From Acanthacorydalis orientalis (Eukaryota; Arthropoda; Insecta; Megaloptera; Corydalidae), in contig CM068314.1 of NCBI GenBank assembly GCA_034766995.1, forward strand, positions 35,730,708-35,794,707: a stretch of DNA of 64,000 bases, given 5' to 3'. Of this stretch, positions 23,471 to 36,364 are shown in pieces. The position numbers and the translations under genes are program-made. The notes under the pieces were generated by a model. The model had not been told where the DNA came from, did no database searches, and saw nothing but the letters and a program-made list of their open reading frames with translations. Position 1 is the first letter of the stretch, and each line of letters opens with the position of its first letter.

Positions 23471-23988
23471 AATGAAAACCTCTTGATTTGATTGTTCTAT
23501 TTGAATCGTAAGGGTTACATTTGAGTTTATATCTTCTGCGAACAGTTTCGATTTTCATCATCTTCAGGTTATTATAAAAGATTTAAACAGAACAATTATA
23601 ACAGTGATATTATTATCTCACTTGTTTATTAATTTCTTTCTGGTACTTTTTACATTTTTTTGGACTCAGTTAATATTTTTTCATCCTTATTGAGTCGTCG
23701 CGTCTTAGAATATTTATTATTTTTCGTATATATCTTTTTTTGTTACAGTTATTATTTTTGGTTTTAACTTTTAATCCCATTGTTGTATATTTCTCCTGAT
23801 TTGGAACTCTTAATTACTTTTATAGGATTTTACTACAATTGGTTTCGACTCAAGCCATATTTTCATAGCTTGTTGTGTACAGGTGCTAGTTTACATGAGA
23901 TTACTAAAAGATTGCTCAAAAAATAGAACCAGGTTATAACATAATACAACAAACAATTTAACCAGAGAAAGAACAAGAGGTTTTCATT
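23471..23988. mobile_element. Element with 15-bp perfect terminal inverted repeats
   Basis: AATGAAAACCTCTTG at 23471-23485 and its exact reverse complement at 23974-23988 define a 518-bp unit. Just inside each end are related words: GCGAACAGTTTCGATTTTCA with CATCTTCAGG on the left, GGTTTCGACTCAAGCC and CATATTTTCAT on the right. These recall the fold-back family at 29.6 and 46.8 kb. No protein is recognisable and the superfamily is unassigned. Confidence 0.5.
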
Positions 23989-24431
23989 ACTGTTTTGTCT
24001 CTATTTTCTTCTTAATATATATATCTTTTCATACTTCACTTGTATTGCTTCAAGCCGTTGTATTATTTTAGTATTCAGAACTTATTTATTTCCAAAAGTA
24101 AGAGCAATTTGTGAACAATAATTAAATTCTTTTGTTTATAAAAAAATGGAATATTCGATTTAAAAAAATAATATATTTTGTTCAAATGAAATTTGACACA
24201 TTTTTTAATCCGATAAATGTATTATTTTATGATTAGTATTTAGTAATAAGTTTTGATAAATAATTTTCCTTTGGAACTTCTTTGATATTTTTTTTACATT
24301 TCTGTTATTTCTTTGAAGCAAACAAAGTCAATCAACATCTTGTTCTGTAAATCATATTGAGATCTATCTTTTAACTGGATTTATTTAATTTATCAATTAT
24401 CTTCTCTTGTTTTCCCAGAGTATTTGTGAAG

Positions 24432-24464
<33 letters not shown>

Positions 24465-24471
<7 letters not shown>

Positions 24472-24775
24472 GTGCAAAAAATAACACTAACAGATTTTGA
24501 TATAGAAATTTTCAAAAATAAATAAAACAAACTAATGTAATAAATTTTTTTTTAATATAAAAAGCAACGAAATAGCAACAATATAACTCCACAATTTTTC
24601 ATTCAGTTTTTCAAACTAAAAATAAAGAAACAGTATGCAATTAAATAGAAAAATAAGCATTTCGACTGTGCAAAATTATAGCATCACTGAAAAAATTTCA
24701 AAGCTTTACTAAATAGTTCTATAAAATCAAAGCTTTACTAAATAGTTCTATATAATAGTGCTATTTTTGCACTGG

Positions 24776-24778
<3 letters not shown>
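24465..24778. mobile_element. Tc1/mariner-type MITE inserted in a (TA)n tract
   Basis: The left end TATAGTACTGTGCAAAAAAT and right end (inward) TATAGCCAGTGCAAAAATAG, both followed by CAC, are imperfect inverted repeats of the CAGTG...CAAAAAT type typical of Tc1 elements. The element is about 314 bp. (TA)n tracts flank both sides (24433-24464 and 24779-24806). Inside, a 24-bp word beginning AAAGCTTTACTAAATAG is duplicated in tandem, and a third copy of the terminal motif (CTGTGCAAAATTATAGCA) lies at about 24667. There is no coding capacity. Confidence 0.7.
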
Positions 24779-24806
<28 letters not shown>

Positions 24807-24807
<1 letters not shown>

Positions 24808-25217
24808 GTAATACCGAATATTGTTGTATTTTTGTCAGATTAAAAGTCTATTCAAATATATAAATAATTCAATTAAAATATTCTGGTATAATATTCAAAC
24901 TTAATCGATTAGAATTCAAAATATTTTATTCGAACAGAAAGATAAATATCAGTACTACAAATGACCTTAGCGAATACAAATAAACCAGTTATTCCTAGTA
25001 AAACATATTTTAAAGACTGATTGATAACAATAAATAAACAAAATCCTTGAACAAATATAACATTAAGTATCTGCGAATTGCTTGAACGTATTTAACTGAA
25101 GGACATATTAAGAATTCACGATTAACGTTGTATATACAGACGTTCATAATTTTAGAATATTTACTGTTTTGACGACAGAAAGTACTATAATTACAGTTTT
25201 TTAAATATTCATCTGTT

Positions 25218-25289
<72 letters not shown>

Positions 25290-25484
25290 ATTTAATAAGC
25301 ACGCGTATAGTTTTATAATTTATAATTAGATATTTTTTAAATTACAATTCTGATGTTTTAAAATTTAATTTAAACTCCATTTTATGCTAATACTTCTGTC
25401 AGCAAATAAATGTGGTATCGGAAAGTTTTAACCTTCATGTTGATATTTTTTCTTCATTGTTCATTTGTTTTCCCTATCTTATTG

Positions 25485-25539
<55 letters not shown>

Positions 25540-27949
25540 GTATGTATATATTAGTGTCTGCAATATTTCAGTGACCTATTTTATGTTTAACAAGAATTTA
25601 TATATATATATATATATATATACATTCCTTAAATACATACGTGTAATTTACGCAGTATGAAACATGTTACAGATAAGATACACGCTTAAATACCTACAAA
25701 CAAGGATTTGTATGAATCTTTAAAAGTAAACAGGTAAAAAATTGCGAAATGATTTTCATTAGTTAAAATACTATGTTATGCTGATATTTTTTCAATAAAA
25801 TTTATTATAGATTTATAACTATTTTGATTTGTAAGATAATAATCATAAAATATTCTAAAGATCTGAATTAGTTAGTCCTTTGCAAATATAAAAATAACGA
25901 GAAATTAAATTAATTAAAACAAATATGAAAGCCACGCTGAATAAATCAGAATTGATCGTGTAACATGCGAACCATATTTTTGTATACTTTGTTTGAAGTA
26001 TTGATATAAAACTATTTTTAAAATAGTTAAATCAATGAATTTTATTCAATAATATTTTATTTATATAATATAATAAAACTTGATTATATGTATAACTTTC
26101 AGATTATAAAATTAAATAAATCACATATTGTGCTTTTTATAAATACAACCTTTAAATCAGTTAACAATAATAACTTGTGGTGCTTTTTCGAAACATGACA
26201 GTCTATCTAAAAAATTAATTTCATTATTTGACATACCAATTTTTATTATTGTCACTTATTTTACAATAATATGAATATTGCTTATATCTGAGGACAATGT
26301 GATATTATAAATACATAAAAATTATTTTTATATAGTTTTTTTTGTTCTATAAAAACCGTTAATTGAATAATTTTTATAAAAATCCATACTGGAATATTGA
26401 TTTTAGTTCATTAATTGAAAATATATTTATAATGTTTTGTATAAACACGCATTATATATATATATATAACCACAGGTACAATAGCGAATACACGATTAAT
26501 ATAAATTATGATACATGAATACAATACCCAAGGGAATGGGCTCTGTGCCACAGTTGTTACACCTGAATGCAGAAATTTTAAATAATTATGATATTGTGAT
26601 AACTGGCAATATGAGTTCGCACACATTATGCCAATACATCATTCTGTTAACTTTTGTAGGCCAAGGTCCTCACGATGGTACATTGCCACATTATATTCAA
26701 CTATTTTAAAGCTTGACAGTTGATATGTCGTTCCGGTTCATTCATTTAGTACATATACCACATATGATTAGTATGAGCAAAGCATCATTAATTATGATTG
26801 AGAATATATGGTAGAATAATTTAATTAGTCCGTTTGGTATAATATTGCAACGTATAAAAAATATTTTATGTTATAATAAAGATATTTCATTCATTTTTGA
26901 ATGTCAAATATTTCTATATTTATTTCTTGGTCTGTCGTAGTATAAAGTGTAATATTTTATAGCTATCGGATTGCAAATTTTTTCCATAAAAACTTGTTGA
27001 TTCATAAACTGCAAACTAAAACATTTATTACTATTTATTTCAATAATTTTTGGTTATTATATTGGATAAAGTGATGTTTTTTTATAAAAACGCGTGCAAA
27101 AATATTGAAAATGATAATTCGCTTTAAAAAATCTGATGAACAGGTATTACTATAAATTAGAATTATTAAAAATGAAAATAGGTATTACAAAATAGTCTTA
27201 TTTATCAAATTGCCAATATTGTTACAACCTGTCTTGAAGAACCTTAAGTGAAAACAAAAATCTGATAAAATTTTAATCCTATGAAAGTACATATGTATTA
27301 CATATTCTTATTTAGTACTAATTTAATTACTACTTGACTATTATATGTATTATTCGTATTTTACAATACATTTTTGTGAAAATTTATTTTCAGAATGTCT
27401 ATATACCTTAATAATGCTTATACATTTCTACTTTTCAGAAATAAAGTTTTTTTGAAAGAACAATCTACATTTTAAGCAATAGCTTTTAATATATAAATTA
27501 AAAATTGATATAGCGATAATAAAATTAACAAAATTATAAAACTTATGTATTTATATGCATACATAAGTATGTGAAATTAATTAATATGTAAATACAACAC
27601 TCTCCGAAAATATATATTTTATCGCTGACGTTTGTCGAAATGTGAACAATATATAAATCACCACTCGCTATCAACATATCAAAACTCCCAACAATTATTG
27701 TGCTTGCTCACATGTACACATAAATATAAATATATTTACAAACTTGTGGAACTACGTAAAAAGAGCAGCAATTTTCATTTAGCTTTAAGCATGCGTATTC
27801 GTTACACAAATAGACGTCATTCTAGTTCTAATATATACCAAGCATTGACTTTTCAATATTGAATCCGTTTACTCTTTCACGTAAACGTACGAAAAATATA
27901 TTTTTCACTCACTTTATATTAAAGTGAAAAACGAAAATTGTGCTTTTAG
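24807..27949. other. AT-rich non-coding stretch
   Basis: (CT)n followed by (TA)n at 25217-25288; (TA)n at 25486-25540 and 25600-25621. A less AT-rich patch at 26465-26740 gives a 64-codon frame that matches nothing I know and has an equally long frame on the other strand. I see no gene. Confidence 0.5.
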
Positions 27950-28130
27950 TCAACTTGATGTTTTTTCGATGTCGGACGTCGGCGGTTTTCGGGGGTGTGA
28001 AAGGGGTCAAGGTTGCTACGACCGTAATGTGTCCTCCATTACGATGTCGAAGGGTGTTTTGCGAGGTCATGTGAAAACGAAAGAGGGCGTACAGGGTCAC
28101 TTACACACGCACACAACAAGATGTTTTTTA
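27950..28130. promoter_or_regulatory. GC-rich island with nuclear-receptor half-sites
   Basis: A compact island (TCGGACGTCGGCGG, CGGGGGTGTG, GACCGTAATGTG) carries GGGTCAAGG at 28004-28012, GAGGTCAT at 28063-28070 and GGGTCACT at 28094-28101, all in the same orientation. AGGTCA/TCAAGG words are half-sites of nuclear receptors (FTZ-F1, ERR, HR39-like). A 99-codon + strand frame and a 63-codon minus frame cross it, but neither matches a family and no splice sites support them. Read as regulatory DNA, tentatively. Confidence 0.35.
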
Positions 28131-28420
28131 ACGAAGGACGAATTCACGGATCATCTAGTTCGTGTTTTATTATCTATACTGACATATTTTGATATAAAGT
28201 TTTTTTTTAATGGGAACGAATAAAATTAATTTCACTTTCTCTTATATAGAGTAATATATGGACACGAGTGTTTTAAAATAGCATTTATAATTAATGGCTC
28301 GTTTACAATGATTTCACGTCAAAAACATGTTGGTATTTTACACAGTTTATAACTAAATAACATACAATAAACACGCAATTAGATTTTCTTTAATACAAAA
28401 CAACAGCCAATGCACACACA

Positions 28421-28454
<34 letters not shown>

Positions 28455-28969
28455 GAGTATATATATATATATGTTCGTGTGTGTTTATTTCTATGTATAT
28501 ACATAATTTTAATAACAATTGATTTTAAAAATATGTACTTATGCATGTAAATCTGCAAAATTGATTTTATTTCATTAAATTTAAATTATGGACGAAAATT
28601 ACCAAGTAATTATTATTTTTGGCATACGCATAAACAATATATCATGCACCAATAGTCGTTTCCTGTCTTTGTGTAATTATTAAAATGAAAAGAAACTCGT
28701 TTTCATGGAATCAATATAAGATTTATTTTTAACAACAATCTAAAAATATAGCAAACATCTATTAGTTAAACGTACAGCAACAATATCTACAGGAAATATC
28801 TAATAGGTATATACAAATATATATTTGCATTATATATATATATATCATGAAAATATGTTTGGATATACATATATATACATATGTGGATATATATATATAT
28901 ATATATGTACATGTGATTACCATTCGTAACAGCTTCGAACATGCGATCGTTTGCGAAAGTTCTTTGCTA
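28131..28969. other. AT-rich non-coding stretch
   Basis: (TA)n tracts at about 28420-28470, 28832-28850 and 28885-28910, with flanking GTGTG runs. No gene or element recognised. Confidence 0.55.
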
Positions 28970-29150
28970 AATGCTGAACTATGACGTAGTATTTACGCAA
29001 CAGCGTTACCCTGAAGGTCAGGTCAATCATGCTAACCTTGACCTCCGTTCGCCGTCGCTGATACTACCTTCCACCACCATTACCCCGCGCTTCCACCATA
29101 ACCGTCAAGGTCGTTGGAATGAATAAAACGTAGCGAAAACAGGGTGGTTT
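28970..29150. promoter_or_regulatory. GC-rich island with clustered nuclear-receptor sites
   Basis: Sites in order: AAGGTCAGGTCA at 29014-29025 (two overlapping half-sites), CCTTGACCT at 29036-29044 (inverse AGGTCAAGG) and GTCAAGGTCG at 29104-29113. The stretch between them is rich in C and CpG (CGTTCGCCGTCGCTG, CCACCACCATTACCCCGCGC). TCAAGGTCA-like sites are bound by FTZ-F1/ERR-type receptors in insects. No reading frame is supported. Together with the 28.0 kb island, 1 kb away, this may be an enhancer or distal promoter. Confidence 0.4.
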
Positions 29151-29309
29151 CGGGTGCTTATGATATCAATGTCATTAGCAGAAACATTTTCAATCCTCAG
29201 AATAGATCATTACGTCAAAATATATAGCTAGACAATAAGATTATATCGATTCGAATATTAACCGTGTTTGGAATAAATTTTCATTTTTGTGCATGGATAA
29301 ATATATGTA

Positions 29310-29461
<152 letters not shown>

Positions 29462-29578
29462 TAAGTTACTAAAATTAAATGTACCTTTATATGTAAAACT
29501 TTAAACAAATTCTATTATATACCTTTCAATTACACAAAAGAATATCAAAACAATAAGTAAAATGATCATATTAATGTG

Positions 29579-29752
29579 TTGTTCTGGATGTTTTCTTCCT
29601 ATATGATCAGCTGTGAGTCTATTCTCTGCGAACGGTGTCGGCACGTGTGCCATCTTCAGGTAGAAGTTCTCGTGAAAATGGCACACGTTTCGAAACCGAT
29701 CGTGGCGAATAGACATACAACTAATCCTATAGGAAGAAAACATCTAGGATGA
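29579..29752. repeat. Fold-back repeat, copy 2 (about 174 bp)
   Basis: Left arm words CTGGATGTTTTCTTCCTATA, TGAGTCTATTC, ACGGTGTCGG and CACGTGTGCCATCTTCAGG are matched on the opposite strand of the right arm by CTAGATGTTTTCTTCCTATA, TATGTCTATTCG, TCGGTTTCGA and AACGTGTGCCATTTTCACG. The element is therefore a long imperfect hairpin with a short centre. Each arm, read outward from the centre, has a TGAARATGGCACACGT stretch followed by a CGAAAC-like word (intact only in the right arm). An 80-codon minus-strand frame covering it is a by-product. Confidence 0.65.
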
Positions 29753-29954
29753 CATACTAACGGAATCACAGGTATATAACATTACATTTACAATTTGATC
29801 ATATACTAATATTTATACTAAATTTTATTCGTTTTTGTAAAAAAATAAAATCTATATATTAATTTATTATTTATCATTTATGATAGTTGTTTATGCACAA
29901 TTCATTGACGATATCATTGTTCTCGGAGTACTAAGGTACAGATAATCTGAGATC

Positions 29955-30090
29955 AAAAATTTTCTGTTACTTAGCAGTCTAAGAATAATAGTATCTCCAT
30001 GAAAATATGCATAAGACACAATCATAAATTATCAATGATCAATTATTGAATAATTTTGATCAAAAAGGTTTTTTGGCTTACGGAGGAATT
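29955..30090 (+). repeat. Dispersed repeat, copy B
   Basis: Order of words as in copy A: TTAGCAGTCTAAGAATAATAG, CTCCATGAAAATATGCATAA, ACAATCATAAATTATCAATG, ATCAATTATTGAATAATTTT, then GATCAAAAAGG and TTTTTTGGCTTA. It is the best conserved copy in the middle part. Confidence 0.5.
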
Positions 30091-30286
30091 AAAAATATAT
30101 TTGTAAAAACAGATTTATAAGATGGATTAAGTTTAATATTATAAGATACACTGGCTACAAAATGGGGATTAAATATTTTAGATTGTAAAAAGAACTTATT
30201 TTATATTATTTTTTTAAATTTTAATTTTAAAATTATGTTATGAAACACTAGTAAAATTAAATCAAAATTTATGTATACGAAAATTG

Positions 30287-30323
<37 letters not shown>

Positions 30324-30404
30324 TTAATGAAATAACAGTCGACTTTCAGAAATCTTATGTTCAATATTCATATTTTCAAATACTGATAGCTGGAAAATAA
30401 AATG

Positions 30405-30456
<52 letters not shown>

Positions 30457-30641
30457 TTATTACTTTTTATTTCTACAATATATCTGCATTTAAAAATATT
30501 TCAATTGTATTTTATAATATCTACTCTAGAAAATAGTAAATCTTATTTTTAAATGATATATATTTCAAATTACTTTATTTATTTGCATATATTTCAAATT
30601 ATTGCTCATATTCTACAACAGAAAAAATAAGACAGATAAAT

Positions 30642-30689
<48 letters not shown>

Positions 30690-32699
30690 GTATAACTATG
30701 GATAAGTGTATGTGTTCATATATAAACACACTGTCATTTTTATTCGTTGCTCAAGGTGCCTAGAGAATTGTTCTGACATTTATGATACCACAACGGGAAT
30801 AAGTTATGGGAAGAAAAATGTTTATAAAAATTGTTTGTTATGCGAATATGCCACACAAACCTGAATTGAGTGTCTGGAAGCGATTGTCTTTTCCACAATT
30901 GAAAATACAGATCTTTTTTAGTAACACGTTTTTGATTTTTTTAATAGTCCGTTTTTAAAAGTTCTTATACAACAATAAAAAATATATTTAAAAATATACA
31001 TTGTATATTAAAACTAAGTAGAACAATAGGATTATATTTAAAAGTATACTTCATATGTTTAATACTCACTAAATGTTTATTATTTTTTAAAAAATAAACT
31101 AGTCTTTTAATTTATTGTATTATAATAAACTAGTATTTTATTTTAACAGAAGTAAGTTTTATGAGTTGTATTTAAAATTATTGTTTTTTGGTTACAGATT
31201 ATTATTTAATTATAACGAAAATGTAATGAATATTAGCAGTACTAAGTATTTTTATATGCAAAAGTATATCAATTACGATTACAGTAATTTATTATTGAGT
31301 CTCATTAAATTACAATTTAGAATAAAATATATGTATGTATGTATTTAATACGTTCGTGTGTGTATATATATATATATATACCATCAAAGGAATATCCTAA
31401 ATTATACATATATCACAAATTAAATAACTAATACGTACAGGATACACAGGACACAATATTTACAGGATTAACTAACTAGATTTAAATATGAAAATTTTCC
31501 TGCTACGAAATTTTTTTGTGTTTTGATGAAATTAAAAGTTCATGAATAAATGTTTTATCTATGTTCATTTTTACCAAAATACTTCACAGCCAATTATTTG
31601 TAAAAAAAAATAATTATTTTAAGTGGTACTTCTCAGGTGCTTGATTTTACTTATCTACTTTTTAAATAAACCGTAAGTATTTTATTATCTAATTTGTGCG
31701 TATACCTTTAAGCACTTAATCATCAGATTCTCATTAAGCATCTGTCGTAGTAATTTTTCTCCACTTTGAATTGTAATCTAAATGTTAGTTAAAATTAATA
31801 TAATTGCGTTTTTAATCAAGTTTGATCGACTTTTTTATTATATCTAACATTTCATATAGAATCAACTTATTGTTAATATTACAAAAATGATTTTAGTTGA
31901 ATACTAAAAAAATAAACTTATCATAATTCATAAATAATCTCACTACTTATAATTATCAAAATAAAAAATACAGAATAATTTGTAAACGTGTTACCTATTT
32001 TAAAATAAAATGATGTCATATGTTTTTTTTTCTATTCAAAAGTTGCGAAAAGAAAATACTAGAAAAATATAAAATGGAAAATAAACAGATATCTAATATT
32101 GAAAAAATCTGACTAAATTAAATGTAGTTTTTTTTTCTAATATCCCGAAAATAGTTAAAAATGAGCCTAAGATCGGAAGTTTGTCACAATAAAACAGTTT
32201 GCATTTAAATACAATTGAACGGATATGTGACCATAGAAGATAATTGAATAATACGAACACGTAGACAAAAGGAATAAAAATAGGTAGAATAGAATTGAAG
32301 AAAATATTCATCGCAAGAGTAGAGATGACGGAATGCCAGTTAAAAACTAAAATAATTATTTTTCTAATAAAACAAATCAAATTCTACGTTTAGAAGTACA
32401 GTATGTTTAAATATATGGGAAAAAATTAATAATATAGCTTTTGGCATCATGGCTAAATTCACTTATGAAAATGAGAGAGTGAAAATTTCGTTTGTGAAGG
32501 AAGGTATATTATTAAAAATAAAGTTTATTTTCTAAAATATCCATCAAGATTTATATCATTACTATTTTGATTATTTTGAGATACATTATTTAAAAAATAT
32601 ACTTTTTTTTTAATTTAAAAATTGAACCTTTTACGGGTCACTTGTATTATATCTTTATATAAGTGCTTAATATTTAATAGTTTACTAAACTTTATCATA
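30091..32699. other. AT-rich non-coding stretch
   Basis: (TA)n arrays at about 30290-30320, 30405-30451, 30645-30685 and 31361-31380. Open frames at 31115-31348 and 32093-32380 carry no motif I recognise. No gene supported. Confidence 0.55.
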
Positions 32700-32789
32700 G
32701 ATGTGTGTTCAAACGAAAAAACGACTTATATATGGGTTCATTATTATCTACGGTTTCGGGTATTATCCGCGGATACGGAGGGTCTACTG
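32700..32789. mobile_element. Solitary Tigger/pogo terminal end
   Basis: Read on the minus strand from 32789 the sequence is CAGTAGACCCTCCGTATCCG, then CGGATAATACCCG and, further in, AAGTCGTTTTTTCG. CAGTAGACCCTC with downstream CCGCGGATAA words is a typical Tigger terminus. No matching second end is visible within a few hundred bases. The end abuts a (TA)n array at 32795-32843, consistent with a TA target. The 92-codon frame across it is not a gene. Confidence 0.55.
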
Positions 32790-32791
32790 TC

Positions 32792-32880
<89 letters not shown>

Positions 32881-33223
32881 AATTTCGTTTTACTGCATGA
32901 GCATAAATATTTTAGGTACGGATTACATTCCAAGTAATAGCGCTCATTGAAAATAATATTTTTTAAATATCATGTAACTTTACAATTAGTCATAGAAAGC
33001 TTACACTATCATTATTTTAATGTGAAAAACAAAAAAATACGATTGCGTAGTCATTTGTTTTTCGTACCATCCTACGCTTATTACGTATCATGACAGGAGG
33101 AGGAAAGTGACCTTCAACATTACAGGGGTATTTTCGTGTTCCATGAAATGAGAATATATTTCATAATACTATGTGGGACGGGTAAATTTATTTTAGGAAT
33201 TTTATTCTGCTCAGAATGTAATT

Positions 33224-33300
<77 letters not shown>

Positions 33301-33937
33301 CAATCATCCGATGATTTTATTCTAAATATGAACATTTATAAACTGATACTTCAAACACAAATACAACTTAAAAATACATAAATTATATAAATATAAAAAT
33401 CAACATTTGAGAATACAATAATCTAATATATTCTTTAATGTATACAAATATTTTGAATTCACGGACTAGACATTTATTTTCAATACAAGACAAACAAAAC
33501 ACTAATACAAATATTATATCCTTTGATGAACCTTATTTACTTATTTTCAAATTCAAGTTTTGAAAATAGATTATATAAGTTCGTCAATAAAGTATTGTAA
33601 TTTAAGAATATTAAGTTGTATTTTAATAGTTTGAATGTTTATGTACTGTAAAACATGAATGCAAATATTAAAAAATATCTAGCATTTTTTGCAAATACAT
33701 TTCACGTCACGGCAATAAGTTTTTTTTCCAATTAATTCGTTCAATAACTGATTTTTAGTCATTTTAATTACTGTAAATGCGCATCTCGATGACGATTCTA
33801 CTATTCCTTATAACGCTAGGTTATAGAAAAATGTTTTTAGATTTTCCATATAACCTAGAGAGGTATAATGATAATGCCTCGAAATGCACATTAATAAAAA
33901 TAATCAATTATGGAGTTTTTTAATTAGAAACATTTTT
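32790..33937. other. AT-rich non-coding stretch with long TA arrays
   Basis: (TA)n at 32795-32843 and 32855-32880, and a pure 70-bp tract at 33228-33298. A short GC-richer patch at 33060-33130 (CATCCTACGCTTATTACG, GACAGGAGGAGGAAAGTG) shows no long frame. Confidence 0.55.
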
Positions 33938-33990
33938 TACAAATGAATTTTTATTTTTTATAATTTATAAAAAATAAAAATTCATTTGTA
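33938..33990. repeat. Perfect 25-bp hairpin, 3-base loop
   Basis: TACAAATGAATTTTTATTTT and the next five bases TTATA are followed by ATT and then by the exact reverse complement, giving 25 perfect base pairs. Weaker symmetry continues outside: TTTTTTAATTAG on the left, and ACTAATTAAAAC on the right next to GTACCGCCAAAAA. This suggests the core of a young palindromic MITE. A transcript would form uninterrupted duplex RNA. Confidence 0.7.
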
Positions 33991-35345
33991 GAAGTGAGTT
34001 CAACTGTACCGCCAAAAACTAATTAAAACAGTAATGATTTCAATATTATGTTTTCATAAAAATTTTAAATTAAATATTTTTTTAGAAAAAGTAATATATA
34101 TATATATATATAAAATTGATACGAAATAATAAAATTTAGAAAAGTGATAAATATTATAATTTATTATTTTCCAGAATAATATGTGTATTAAGAAAATAAT
34201 TACAGATTCTAGAATTTTACATTAAGAATAACTGTAAATATTTCTTTGTAAAGTAAATAATACAATATTTAAAATAAAATTAGAAATACCCTAAAATGCT
34301 AACTGTTAAAGGTTGAGCGAACGAATTCCCTACAACTTTTAATAACAAAAATTATTTACTTGTAATAAAAAATGATTGATTACATCTACGATCAGCATAA
34401 AAACTCGAATTACATATAAATTTTGACAAAAAATATAATTCAATTAATCTTTAACAACATTCCTTACAGTCTAAATTTTCTTGCTATCAAAGAAAATATC
34501 GTTGAAACTTGATTCGATATTCTCTCAAATTGTTATTGTAAAATACTTCACAAAAACTTCTTGGAAGCAAATACGTATCGACACATTTTACAGTTCGGTG
34601 TAAAAATGAAAATTGTTAGAGGGTTACTACTGATAAAAAACTTTAACACCAAGAAATTTGATTAAAAATATAGATCAAGGATAATATTCAAGATAAGTGA
34701 TATGATATTTTAGTGAGAATTATGTTTTATTTAAGCGTCTATTACTTTTGTTTTTTATTTTCATTTATATTTAAAGTTTCAATGTTTACAAATAATAAAA
34801 ATTCATATTTATACATTTTTGAAATGTATACCAAATTAAAATAAATTATATTAATAACGTCATGCTATAACAAATACTATGTATCGGGTGTTCAATAATT
34901 TGTATAGAAGAATGAGAAATATAAGAATACATTTTAAATTATTTATATTTATAATATCTACAAAAACATAGTAGATATTTATGTAGATAAACCTGATTGA
35001 TTTTAATGTTTTATTTACTCGGAGGTAGTTGAACAAAACATAGAAATTACGACTTTGATACGAAAATTAAAAACTTTTTAAATGAGTAATCGATAATTGA
35101 ACAATAAATTACAATTTGATGAACAGAAAACATGTTTCCCAATTTATAGCTAAGTCGGCATTCAAGATCACAGGTCTTCTATCACGCAAGACATCTTACA
35201 TTCTGATTATCCAGCCTTTCCATGAGACTACCATAAATCAGAAACACTTAATTAAACTGTGTCTATATTATAGGTATACAACAGATAGTTTTCGTCTTGT
35301 TATGTTACAACCTCTGAATTAAAGCTACAAGATTATCTTAGAGAT

Positions 35346-35392
<47 letters not shown>

Positions 35393-35866
35393 CTTCATAC
35401 GTTTTACATTCTTAGATTTATTTAAATAAAATTAAATACTATTGAAAAGAACAAAAAAAGTAATGAAATAAAAATGACAAATACTCATAAAATATGATTT
35501 AAACGTAATATTGCAAAACTAGTTAATATTATTTTATTTATGTAGAAATCGTGAAATTGATTTTAAAATAATTTCCGATAATCGGAAATCGCTCATGTCC
35601 AAAATATATTAGAATTACAAAACATATCAGAAACGTTGATTGTGAAAAAGTTCCGACATAAAAGCGATTACATGTCATTCAATCATGTCATATTTAAAAT
35701 CAACCCTGTAATAAAACAGCTCTGACAACAAAGTTCAATTAGTAGAGCGATTCTTGCAAGTTCGACCTACGACACGTGTCTAATGTAAATTGATTTTGTG
35801 GAGAGAAAGGTGGCACAAAGAGTACGAGAAAAGTAAGCAACCTTGTAGCGAAAATGTTTATATATT

Positions 35867-35905
<39 letters not shown>

Positions 35906-36288
35906 ACACACACAACTATATGTATACGTATATACTCCTAAAAGTACAGACATACTATAGTCAAGGCTGATGAAAGTATTTCTCGGCAATTCATGCGAAA
36001 CGAATAAAATTCTATTTAAATCAGAATATTTTAAAATATATTTAATGATAATATAGAATATATATATTAATAATTTATTAATTTAATTAAAACAATATAT
36101 ACTTAAAATAATTTATTCTTTTAAAAATATGATATATATATAAATATATATATATATCTAAAAATAAGAGATTTATTCATTGAAAAATTATGGGATAAAC
36201 TATATAGTTCTTTATTTGGAAACCATGGAAAATTATACATATAATTAAATTTGATTTAGATATAAACAATTATCTAATTTTGCATATT

Positions 36289-36290
<2 letters not shown>
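33991..36290. other. AT-rich non-coding stretch
   Basis: (TA)n at about 34091-34110, 35347-35388, and 35868-35912 merging into TG/CA repeats. A TATCGGGTGTTCAATAATTTG word at 34881 resembles a transposon end, but no partner end was found. No gene supported. Confidence 0.5.

Positions 36291-36364
<74 letters not shown>

Noticed and set aside
26465..26740. Less AT-rich patch with a 64-codon + frame and a 71-codon minus frame
   Set aside because: Neither frame matches a family, and no terminal repeats or splice sites could be found.
27924..28223. 99-codon + strand frame in the 28.0-kb GC-rich island
   Set aside because: No domain, no splice signals, and an equally open frame on the opposite strand; a GC-rich island is the simpler reading.
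34881..34905. TATCGGGTGTTCAATAATTTG resembling a transposon end
   Set aside because: No partner inverted end or target duplication within a kilobase.
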